DNA of 64,000 nt, taken from assembly GCA_029959195.1 (NCBI GenBank), contig CP114127.1, positions 310,001 through 374,000 on the forward strand, given 5' to 3'. Below are positions 1-12,472 of the stretch, piece by piece (positions within the stretch are counted from its first letter, which is position 1; the number at the start of each line of letters is the position of its first letter). The notes beneath the pieces are model-generated. The model made no database searches. It was given only the letters and a program-made list of their open reading frames with translations, and was not told where the DNA came from. This DNA comes from Dictyophora rubrovolvata (taxonomy: Eukaryota; Basidiomycota; Agaricomycetes; Phallales; Phallaceae). A program made the position numbers and the translations under genes.

Positions 1-727
1 CCTTGCCTCCGGCTCCAAACATCCTCGATTGTCGGTGTTTATAGCACCACGCTGCGCTGAAGAAAAAGTACCAAAAGACGCGGACATTTGAACTTGACGT
101 CCAACCTACGTAGTCGTAATGGCGCAAATGTAGAAATTCTACCGTTGTCAAGAAACAAGTCGCTTTAAAACCAAATGCAAAAGCTTACGTTTAGAAGATA
201 CCCCGAGTGTGTCAACAAAGGAAGAAAAAGCGCATGCACGCCTACGATCGATCACCCTGAAATCCCCGGTAAGGAAAAAATAAAACAAAAATAAAAACAA
301 GAGCTTCAGGTAACATATGTGGTTATATGTATGTACCTACCACCTAATTATGAGGATCAGATGAAACGCCGAAAATGTCTAAACAAGGGGTCTTTTGCCT
401 TACTTGGACTTGATGGGATGTCTACCCAAGCCCGGGGCTTGACGGCCCTGATGTTTCAAATACCTTTTTGGTCGTTACAGACGCAATTGTAATCGACCTT
501 TTATAACGACAAAGGGAGCATAACGGAAGAAACCCCGCGGCATACATAAATATGATTTCCCGACTGTTCTTTTGTTGAGACCCGGACTCCAACTCGTGTT
601 TTCTTGGATCGTCAACTAAGATCTGAAAGTTGATCTTCCTTTGTTCTCGCATATTCCCAATCAGTATATACATAAAATTAATTCATTCGATTTATAATTT
701 GTTAATACTAATGTGTGGAGGAATTGC
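1..727. other. No supportable gene
   Basis: Only short open frames occur here. The longest, 83 codons on the minus strand (422-673), has no recognisable motif and no splice-linked continuation. The stretch lies 3' of the minus-strand gene ending at 728, so it may hold its 3' UTR and intergenic DNA. Confidence 0.4.
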
Positions 728-1646
728 CTAAAACGAAGTATGACAGCTCCTAAGTTGTTCAAATAATATGATTACTCCGCCTTCAGTAAGATTATCCCCA
801 GAGCTCGAATTATCGTTACACTCAGATTCGCTCGACTCTTGCCTTTTCGGTGGATCATTACTACTCCTGCTGGTGGGATGAGATCTAGACCTTGATCCTC
901 CCCGATCATTACCTGTAACAGTGTCAAAATTATTGTCCCACTCTGTCGAGTCGAGCAGCACGTAACATAATACATTTGACATACATGTACGTTGCCCTGT
1001 CGATAAATTACATACCTGTAGTGAAGATAGGGACAGTCTTTGCCCATTTTTCTAGACTGGTGATTGTGAATGTCGGAGGCGCATGTAGTTGCATAGGCTC
1101 GAACGAGATTTCCGGATCGTATGGACGAAAATCTACCATCCTCATGCATCGTCGCAACATTTTATTCTGAATAAATTCAACCAAAAATCACACAAAAACG
1201 AAAAAGAAACAAACGTACCTTCAAAGCTCGAATTTTGGCGACACGCTCCCAAATAACATCAGGTCGACCATCCTCTCGTAACAAATAAGTTCCTAGTTCC
1301 TGTTACAAATCACATAATCCCGCCTCCGTAAAGCATAGAACCATGCAGCCACCACATACCCATTTTTCAGCATCCAGAAGGCGAGCGTAAATGGATGCTA
1401 TCTTGGGTGGAATCAAGACCCGGAATTGACCCGGATAGTCGGTACACTATACATAGGAATTTCGAGTCAAGCGATAACGAAAAGAAAAAACTTGGTATGT
1501 CATACCTGGAGCCATCTCCAACCCGGATATTCCTCGGGCGTATTTCTAGGATCCTCAAGCGTCCCACGAACAGGCTCAGTTTGGCTTTCGTTGAGGGGAA
1601 CGAGATAATTCTGTTCACCAAAGTGAAGTTGTAGTGGTGGTGTCAT
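728..1646 (-). CDS. Uncharacterised protein, 209 aa, five coding exons
   Basis: I do not recognise the family. Five exons join cleanly on the minus strand: 1646-1506, 1401-1360, 1299-1219, 1166-1016 and 942-728. All four introns have GT...AG borders and lengths near 50-105 nt. Three junctions are phase 0 and the last is phase 1, where a split codon gives Glu before WDNNFDTVTG. The N-terminal 140 residues look globular and carry PEEYPGWRWL, IYARLLDAEKW and YLLREDGRPDVIWERVAKIR. The C-terminal 70 residues are Ser/Asn/Glu/Arg-rich and probably disordered. The start at 1646 (MTPPLQLHFG) was chosen because the residues before it look untranslated; an in-frame ATG also exists at 1727. The reading frame is secure, the function unknown. 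Confidence 0.65.
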
Positions 1647-2001
1647 GCTACGTATGAGTTGAGCTGAGTTGAAACGGAATGAAAACGATGAGATGAGATG
1701 AGGAAAGGTTGAGTCGTAATGGACCACTTTCGTGTCGTGGTTCTAAAATTGACCCCTAAGTAGCAAGGCACTTTATATATCTATTTAATGCCATGTTAAA
1801 GATATGAATGAGAAGCAAGTGGTTTTCCTTACTCTTTTGTTCAACAGCGGCTTTTCCCTGAGACGCGTCTCACCATCCCACCTCAGGTTATAAATCGCTA
1901 TAACCCTTCTAATATAGTTATGACTTAATATTTCGGGCCGAAAAAAAAAAGAGAAGATGGATTACTCACTAGACTAGTTGAATCTTGAAGATAAACTACA
2001 A
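1647..2001. other. Intergenic
   Basis: About 355 bp between two same-strand genes. It is the likely promoter and 5' leader of the 728-1646 gene and the 3' flank of the methyltransferase gene. It contains a run of A/G near 1939 and no convincing frame. Confidence 0.4.
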
Positions 2002-3001
2002 TCAATCACGACGTGGGAATAGCCGCAGTTCCATTGTTCGACTTGACTTAGGAACGTCGGTCGGATCTGACCGAGTGTAAATTATTACATCATCTCTCCG
2101 CAGGACATAAACATAATGGAAAATCTGTGGACGATGTACCAGATTTTGAGTTGCACCAGAGTCATCGCCGGGACGCTCATCCACGAAGGGTAACGTATGA
2201 ACTTGTTCAATGGTCCATGGCAAAAACGGTGGCGCATACTGAGTTTGGGATCTGACTGAGGCTTTCAAGTAGTCAAAACGGGTAGAAGAATAGGATAGCG
2301 CTATCCATGTCGCTCCCGGCCGAGTTATTCTTCCCAAGTACACTGCCAAAGCGATTTCGGGAGATACCGTTGGCGTCGTGAGACCTGAATGAGATAAACG
2401 AGATCGAGACTCGGGTGTTTGCGAAAAGTCGGAGTCATCATAAGTAGTGACTTCAACTTCCTCTCCACACGCAATTGCATCACTACACGATTTCTCAACG
2501 ATAACGTCAAAATATTCCGCGCCATCAACATGGCGACAGACGTCCGCGACTCCTTTCCAATCTAAAAGATCTAGAACAGCCCAATGCATCCTCGCGTCTC
2601 CAAACTCTAATATCTCATGCTGTCGTCCGCGCTCTATCGCACCCTGAGAAAAGTCGACGTTCAATATCTTAGCTCGGGCGTCCATATTTAGTCTCATCGT
2701 CAATCGACGGAGCTCGTTAGACAGCAGACTTGAACCGCATCCGATATGTAATAAACGAATGTCTGAACCGTCAGCTGCTGCTCGTTTCTGTCATCAAAGA
2801 GATCAGATCAGAATGATCGCTCTTCATCAGAAAAGTGAAAACGTGAACCTCAAATTCAGCTCGAACAAATGGGACAATATTAGAAAGAGGCTGCAGCCAT
2901 TCAAACGATTCTTCCGAATTGAAACGACGTTCCCAATAGTCGCGAGAGGAATAATCTATAGCCTTCACAATGTTTGACATGGGGGAACATAATACATTCA
3001 T
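2002..3001 (-). CDS. Class I SAM methyltransferase, METTL13/EEF1AKMT4-like
   Basis: A seven-beta-strand methyltransferase of the family that includes eEF1A lysine methyltransferase 4 and METTL13. Exon 1 (3001-2849) encodes the family N-terminus DYWERRFNS...FEWL. A 61-nt intron (2848-2788, GT...AG, phase 0) is followed by exon 2 (2787-2002). Exon 2 opens with SAM motif I, LLHIGCGSSLLSNEL, and later shows NVDFS (end of strand beta-2, acidic residue for the SAM ribose) and FDVIVEKSCSDAI, which matches the family FDVVLEKGTLDAL block. The protein is about 312 aa, somewhat longer than single-domain relatives because of a Ser/Thr-rich insert in the middle (residues about 145-175). A second in-frame ATG at 2980 starts MSNIVKAIDY and could be the true start. 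By family it would methylate protein lysines, perhaps on translation factor eEF1A; the substrate is inferred, not seen. Confidence 0.82.
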
Positions 3002-3758
3002 ATAAAATGGGATGTTCTCACAGATTCGGTTGAGTCATGAGAAATAGAATAATGCAGTGACATGTTTGCAGAAAACAAAAAATGATAGGTTGTAACAATA
3101 TCGGCTTTCGCCGAGCTTATACGGCAAAGGTCGTTTTGAGGCGCCTTTCACGAGGCTCCGATTCATTCCAAAAATTATGGTATTCGTCATCATCAATTCA
3201 CTAAACACGACACTAGATGATCGACATTAATGCTACATCTTGACGTATCCAACATAGTCTACTGTGCCGTCTGATAGTTTAAATAAAAGATTCGTCAGAA
3301 AAGCAATGTCAGCTGCATAATTAGCTCTAGAATAGCGAGGGTAAGAAGGCAACAAAACGAGAGCGCACTGTCATACTAGAGTGTCAAATTTCCACCCGTA
3401 AACGCTCCCTGTTTTATCAGGAAATGCCGTGCCAGATAATTCATCGTTGCAAATACATATCGTCGTTTTCCGCCCGTGACTACGTGCCAGTTGGGTAAGG
3501 AAAGATATGCTTCATTTCGAATATTTGCTTTGAACGGAGTTCGCGTTGAGCGGCGCGTCCCGTATATGTATACTGGACACGCACTTGTCCCCACTGTCCG
3601 CTGTGGTATCCATCTCCTAATCAGATGTGTATATCCTAGTCCAATTTTTTCACATGAATAGTTTATTGACGGCAGCTTTAGAACGAAAATTGTCTGGATG
3701 CCTTTCCAGGTGGAGGATGTGAATCTACTTGGTCTTTTTCTAGAGCTTCGTATAGTCT
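3002..3758. other. No supportable gene
   Basis: A 128-codon minus-strand open frame (3376-3762) and a 61-codon plus-strand frame overlap here. Neither shows a domain, biased composition or splice-linked extension that separates it from chance. The 3002-3250 part is the upstream region of the methyltransferase gene. Confidence 0.35.
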
Positions 3759-4388
3759 TCATTTCTGGGACTTCACAAATACGCCCTCAAAGATGTGCCC
3801 CACAAGGGCCCATGTTCCGTAAGACTTACTTTTCTTGTGCAAGCCGTTGATATGCCATTTATAGTTGACCAAAATCAACAGTCGTTGGGTCATGGTTCTG
3901 CAGCCGGGGCCGCGAATAACTGGGGTGTTAACATTGACCCCAGTTTGCGACGGATGCAAAAGACGCGTCAAAGTAACATTGTAAACGCGACGACCTCGCG
4001 TACCATGACCCCGTCCTGCTCCCCCCTCTGAAGATGAAATACGCCTCTTCCGCGACCCACGTCGCCGGGACACACGGGCTTCTGGTTGCGGTGCCATCCT
4101 CGACGGCACTTGAAACCTCCAACGACATATCGGAGTTCATGCTAAACTGGAGCAGTGCTTGGTAGAAGAGGGCAGTCTATCACCCGGAGGTTGTGGCTCT
4201 TCCGAGGCAGGTCCTCTCGGAATACGAGTGCGAGGTGCCTCATTGTAGAGAATGGGGAACGTTTTCACGATGTTGGATATCGGGTTGATATACTCCCCAA
4301 AAATATCACTCGTAGCCAAGTCTGAGCGAAGAACAGTGGGAAGAGGTACCGGTCTAGAGAAGTAAAAGCGGTGATTTATTGAGATCAT
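3759..4388 (-). CDS. Possible small gene, structure unresolved
   Basis: A minus-strand stretch with several overlapping open frames. One frame (4388-4137) has a Pro-rich end; the same frame reopens at 4109 and reads a basic stretch (SRRRGSRKRRISSSEGG, later RGRRVYN) to 3759. A second frame (4140-3928) starts MNSDMSLEVS. I could not find an intron that joins these without an internal stop. A TATA-like TATATAAA lies at 4446-4453 on the same strand, and a plausible leader intron ends at the CTCTAG before ACCGG (about 4355). Together these suggest that something is transcribed leftwards, but which frame is coding is open. The gene could also be decayed. Confidence 0.25.
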
Positions 4389-4992
4389 GTTAAATTATTG
4401 GCGCAAAAAGTATACCTTAGACTTGTAAATGAAGAAAAATGTCCGTTTATATAACGATGTGGATGTGTACTTATCGATTATCGATCGCAGTGAAAGGGAA
4501 AAGCACCCATGCATGCCGCGTTGAAGTGAGCGCCCGTGACTCTAGCACGCTGTATAACTTGGTGCAAAGAGTCGACCTTCGCCTTGCTGATTTATCCGCA
4601 TTTGGCCTTCCATGCAGTTTTTTATTTAGATGCCTTCTTTCCACAAAAACGAGAGAAGGTAAGCCTCCGAGACTTTGTCTTTCTCCACCACCGTGGACTC
4701 ACTCAATACTTATATCTCTGCAGGTCGTGGTTCTGAATTTCATCGAGACAAATGAAGATTGCATTGTGAAAGGCTCCCATTTTTCTCAGATTGCCATTAA
4801 AATTGACAGCTGTTCCAAGAGACGTGGGTTTGCGAGTCAGACGATTCTGATGTAGAACCATGTTTGACACACTTGCGAGCTCGCGAGACGACCCTGTCCT
4901 TGCAAAGCGCAAGTAGCTTTCTTTCTCAATTCTGTTAGCAATTACACAAGATAAATTTGCGACTTTTTTCTTTTCTTTTATTTAATTTATTC
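4389..4992. other. Intergenic with TATA-like box on the minus strand
   Basis: Between the unresolved locus and the ACH1 stop. Minus-strand TATATAAA at 4446-4453 is the only clear signal. Plus-strand frames of 138 and 66 codons (4439-4855) overlap each other and look like chance. The right end is the ACH1 3' flank. Confidence 0.35.
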
Positions 4993-7751
<2,759 letters not shown>

Positions 7752-8003
7752 TCTCGTGGAAAAGGTTCAGGAAGAGGGAAGGCCAATATTAGCTTTCGAT
7801 GTCCGCCTTTAAATATATCTGGAGTAGACATGTTCCAAGAGAAACTTTCGGGGCCCGTTTTTCGTGGGGGAGAGATTCGGAAGAGAAGCCCTTAGCAAAG
7901 CAAATCCACGTGATTCGGTAGAACGGGTGCCAATATGCAATCATTTGATTCGCGATGAGATACATTGTAAAATAGACAATAGTAACGTATTTTCCTTAAT
8001 ATT

Positions 8004-10097
8004 TTATACATTTAATTCGGCTTTCCGAGACCCTTCTATCTGTGCCTTCCATGGTTCTATCGCAGGGATTACGGAGCCCGCTAAGAACTCGTCAACCTGC
8101 TCAGGTGCCCGCCCCACGTACCGACGGGATTCTAGGAGTTCATCGATTGAAATATTGTATTTTGAGAAATAGGAACTCGCTTTGATACGAGTTATCAAAT
8201 CATTGGGCTTTCCTTCTTGCTTTACCACTGCGGCTGCTTCGTGGGACAGCACCTGTATGTCCCCCCAAGATTAGAAGACTACGTGTGGGATGATAATTTT
8301 AATGACCGTACCCGGATCTGTTCATGTGCTTCCTGCCTGTCACCTCCATCTCTCACAACTGCCATAATAATATTTTCAGTCGCCATGAACGGTAATTCTT
8401 CCGAGATTCTGCGTGCAATGACTTGCGGATAAACAACCAGTCCTTCACTAATATTTTGCAACGTGGTCAAAATGATATCAGCTGTGAGGAATGCTTCTGG
8501 AAGTGTCACTCTCCGGTTGGCGCTAAACAAATAAAACTATAATTGACTTTCTTCTGAACAAAAAGCAACACGTCGTATGCCATACCTGTCGTCCAGCGTT
8601 CGTTCAAACCATTGACCAGCCGCTGTCATCAATGCATTTTGATGAAGCACCATGAGGTGTCGCGCCAGACTACACACTCGCTCGCTACGCATGGGATTGC
8701 GTTTATACGCCATAGCGGAACTTCCAATTTGATCTTTCTCAAAGGGTTCTTCTATTTCCTGAAGCAATGAAATATATTATTGTTGTTGTTAAAGCGGCTC
8801 AACCCCAAACAGTGACATGCCTTCAAATGCGCCAAAAGTCGAATATCAGTTGCTATTTTATGCGCAGTCGCCCCGAAACTGGATAAAGGAGCCAGAACAT
8901 CTACGTCGATCTTGCGTGAATAGGTCTGGGAAGAGACGGGATAGGCGAACGGGAAACCGGCAAGCCCGGTCACCCGTTTATCTAACGCCAAAACCTAAAT
9001 GAGAAGAAAGAAAAAGATTATTGAATTGTGTGCAAATACTATCAGCTTGGCAAGAAGACGAGCGTACTTTCTTATGGTCCCCATCAAACAGGGAAAGGAA
9101 TGAAGCTTGGGTTCCCGTAGTACCTTTGACACCCCGAAACCCTAAATCATCTCGTGCACGCTTCAGATTTCTCAAATCCCATATCAATTCCTTGGCAAAA
9201 AAACATGTTAATTGCACTGACTCGGTCTTCAACATGTATAAAAGACTCACCTGGATCCATAAAGTAGCACGCTTGCCAACGGTTGTGAGTTGAGCAGGCT
9301 GAAAATGTGTAAAACCTAAGGTTGGCAAATCTCGGTACTCTTTGGCGAAATCAGATAAGCGAGAAATGACAATTGCAAGTTTTGGAATTAAGAGGTCCAA
9401 CGCGGATCGTAAAAAGATTAGGTCGGCGTTACTTGAAAAGCAGGAGTCAGAGCAGACTTGGGCAAATTGAAAGAAAAAAAGAAGTGCTGCTACTCTGTAA
9501 CGTAACACGATGTTGCGCCTAAACTATAGCACCAACGTTAGATGAACTTCGCAAGGTAACAATGCCAAGACTTACTGTATAATACCCGCTGCACTTGGTG
9601 CGACTGTTCCAAAAGTGTGAACATGAGCCATAACATCATGACGTCTTTTCTTCTCTTCTTTCTCAGCTAACGCAAATTGTGCGGCATCCAAGTGCTATAA
9701 TAGAAACGTTAAATCGAAGTCCTGTAGTCGAAAGATAAGATATCCCACTCACAAGATTCGCTTCCATTTCTTTTATAGCTTCGTCTGAGATCGGCAAACA
9801 TAGCTCCTTTTCTGCAATGGCGAGGTATAACCAAAGTTTTCTCCACGTGTGGAACCGCATCTACAAAAGAGAAAAAAATAAAATCCAAATGAGCAGCATG
9901 CATAAATATTATGTTTATGTTACTCACCGCGGGAGAGAAAAGATGAGCCATCTCTTTGCTGGCATATCGACTATAAAACTCGTGTTTCGATATTAACGGG
10001 ATTGATTACTCATGAAGAAAACTGTGTACCTGGCTAGCGGTGTCTGGTAAGTCTGCTGTTGCAGAAGATCTGGCGTAATTGATGTTAAGTTTGCCAT
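8004..10097 (-). CDS. ADE13: Adenylosuccinate lyase
   Basis: Catalyses two beta-eliminations in purine synthesis: SAICAR to AICAR plus fumarate, and adenylosuccinate to AMP plus fumarate. It belongs to the fumarase/aspartase superfamily and acts as a cytosolic homotetramer. Blocks match yeast Ade13 in order: [23 protein letters not shown] near the N-terminus; [39 protein letters not shown] with the catalytic-site [45 protein letters not shown]; the flexible-loop signature [27 protein letters not shown]; and the C-terminus from [15 protein letters not shown] to RKAELNV with stop at 8004. The start at 10097 ([15 protein letters not shown]) was preferred to an upstream in-frame ATG at 10175 because the extra residues look untranslated. 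At least eight introns. It appears intact. Confidence 0.95.
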
Positions 10098-10459
10098 CTC
10101 GAGATTTTTCGTCGAACGGAGAGTAAAAAAATTGGGATTTAAACCCAGATTCAAACCCAACCCCAACTCTCTCACAAGACTTTAGTGACCGAGAGCCGTG
10201 TTTTTACTTTTGTCGCAATTTCAGGAATTCATTTGTTGGTTTCAGGAGATTTTACGATCACAAACAAGTCGCAGCATAAACTGCCCGTCAAAATTCAAGT
10301 AGAAAAACTTGGTAGCAAAGAACTACAAAAGGTCAGGAGCCCGGAAGAGCTCGAGTTGAGTCAGAAAGATGACTTAAACGAGATAAAAGAACAACTGTGT
10401 GTCTGATATAGATAGACGATGTCGAGAATAGATAAAGGTCGAAATCAGCTGAAGGTCTA
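10098..10459. other. ADE13 upstream region with weak plus-strand frame
   Basis: Promoter side of ADE13. A 73-codon plus-strand frame (10185-10406) lies here. Its last 100 bp (ELQKVRS...DDLNEIKEQL) recurs imperfectly at 16320-16560 just downstream of the intact kinase, so this is repeat-family DNA rather than a gene I can support. Confidence 0.4.
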
Positions 10460-11240
10460 AAGGTGAGCTTAAGACTCAAAACTAAGAGGGTAAAACGGAT
10501 GATGGATTTATTCAACAGAATGTAAGCACAAATACAAAGGTGAGATTTTAAATTTAGGCGTTAAATAAAGAACGTGGAAAAAAATTGAGGACATAGTCAA
10601 CAAAGGAAATGGCGACTTGGAGGATCAATAACCCTTCTTCTGGTATTGTCCTCTCTCAGTGCCTAGCAAGTCGAGCCTGAGCCCAAGTACCCCATCAGCT
10701 TCCCGTGTTTCACTCTTGCAGCTCTTTTGTTGAGCGTTACACCCACGTATGCTTGCCGTGAACCGTCCGTGTCCCTCCATTCCTAATCTCACACCCACAC
10801 CAACTCGTCTTCCGACCTCATTTCCTCCCTAGGCTCCCTCACTAAATCTCCCGTCAAGAATTATGCCAGCTTCCATTTCGAGGACCCTTGTCCCCCAGTC
10901 ACGCACACGCGTCAAGTTCTAAGCCTAGAATTCCGCAGCTCCCGGCCAAACCTACGTTTCGTCTAAGATGCCTCTTCCAAATTCAAGACTCGGAAAAATG
11001 AGACGTCATGAGTTTGGATCGATATCCCTGATTATGTTTCAAATTTGTGCTGGCTGCAAAATGTATGTACCCTTCTGCGAATAATAATAATTTTTCTGTT
11101 CTACATCATCACCCTCCAAGTCCTTCACTCGACGCGAAATACGGAGAAATGTCATGGGGGTCTTATTTCGTTTCATGCATCTCGTATCGATCAAACTCGA
11201 TTTGGGGCCCTAGAGGTGTAAAGATGTCTTCCAAGCTTTA
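10460..11240 (+). pseudogene. FunK1 kinase remnant, copy 1 (leader plus C-terminal tail)
   Basis: The left 160 bp (GCTTAAGACTC..., TGAGGACATAGTCAAC) matches the DNA in front of the other truncated kinases (20400-20560, 24310, 29140, 31340). From about 10630 the sequence jumps directly to the Pro/Ser-rich C-terminal tail and 3' end of the kinase (match to 15540-16030 and 25700-26280), including ATGCCTCTTCCAAA and the downstream TGTACCCTTCTG block. The kinase core is absent. Frames are broken, so this is not a working gene. The shared ends suggest that it arose by copying of an already truncated kinase unit followed by internal deletion. Confidence 0.65.
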
Positions 11241-12359
11241 GCAAATTTGGGTAAGACATGTACACGAGACGTATAAGCCACCACTTCAGAGGCTCCAGCC
11301 TCCAGGCACGGCGAAAGGTCTTTCTGAACGATTGCTCAATGGTTTGACATTGAAGAACACATGTTGATGATTGATCTGCATAATATGGAAGCATTACTAG
11401 TAGGCGTGCGCGGCGGTACAATCATCAGCCCACCTGACAGGTAGATGGGTTGACAACGATAGCAATATTTGAGTCCAAGGTATCAGACATTATTTATTGG
11501 GGAGCCTGGCTCGGAAATATAATTCTTGCATATATCTTTGACGTGACAAGAATGGAAACTGGACAGACTTGAATGTTGAGACTCGCGAGAATCTCGCTCT
11601 CTACTTCGTTTCCATCGATATTACACCGTAGTTTCGGGTCCCAAAATTGGCAGTCGGAATAAATTGTGCTATCGATCATCTTCCCAAGCCGAAGGGGGAA
11701 TAATATTTTTGCGAAGAAATTATCCTTGAATTTGCCTCAAACAAGTCATGACACTTGCGAAGTGGGTTCTCAGGCGAAAAATCTCATAACAGGGTCGCCC
11801 AATAGAACAAAAGACGTACATTTTGATATACCATATCAGAGCGAGCGAACTCCTTGAGGTCATGCTGACCACCTCGTGTTGCCGCGCATTGGTTTAGTCC
11901 CCGGGCGCAAAAAAATAAATCTTTAGTCAATTGAAACAACAAAAGATAGAAGAGGAAAGAATATCAGGTAAGGTCCCTGGCGTGTTCTTCGGATGAACCT
12001 GGACTGTCCACAACCTCCAATAACATAATTGTTGTCACTTTGGGTCCAACTGCCAAGTTACATGCGGATACGGCATGGCACCAGGCACACGGAGTTTCCT
12101 GGGCGTAAAGTCTGAAAATGTATTTGGGACAAAAAATTGTATCTATTATGTTCTGAATGGAAAACAACCCTCAGTAACCTTTTCAGCATGATACGGGCTT
12201 ACAATTGTGCAGTAATCCCTTAGTGTCCTCACAAAAATTTACCCTGTAACTAAGAGGTTCCTTATTGTTCTTATCGATATCACTTTTGATTGTTTTCAAT
12301 TTATTGTTCGGTGACATATCACCTTCCGGGCTTCGTTTTTGCCACTTTGGTCAGAGTAA
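11241..12359. other. Intergenic, unexplained minus-strand open stretches
   Basis: Between a kinase remnant and the intact kinase promoter. Three short minus-strand frames (11421-11191, 11679-11494, 12167-11964) look mildly coding. For example, 12167-11964 reads ETPCAWCHAVSACNLAV, and 11679-11494 reads NEVESEILASLNIQV. I could not join them by splicing or recognise a family. They may be remnants of a lost gene. Confidence 0.3.
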
Positions 12360-12437
12360 GACGCGTGACGTACATATGTGACACGCGTCATCAACTTGCG
12401 TTCATTTCCTCCCAAACTCGTCCTCAAGGTATAAAAG
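12360..12437 (+). promoter_or_regulatory. Kinase promoter: paired ACGCGT inverted repeat and TATA box
   Basis: GACGCGTG (12360-12367) and its exact reverse complement CACGCGTC (12382-12389) are separated by 14 bp containing ACGTACATATGTGA. ACGCGT is the core of the MCB element bound by MBF-type cell-cycle factors in ascomycete yeasts; relevance in this fungus is inference. TATAAAAG lies at 12430-12437, 36 bp before the kinase ATG, so the transcript leader must be very short. Confidence 0.5.
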
Positions 12438-12472
12438 ACACGCCTTTGCACATGTAAGTTCTCCAGTTAACC

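Noticed and set aside
3376-3762. 128-codon minus-strand frame
   Set aside because: No recognisable domain, no splice-linked exons and unusual Arg/Ile/Lys composition typical of chance frames.
4439-4855. 138-codon plus-strand frame
   Set aside because: Overlaps a 66-codon frame in another phase, has no motif, and its composition resembles intergenic DNA.
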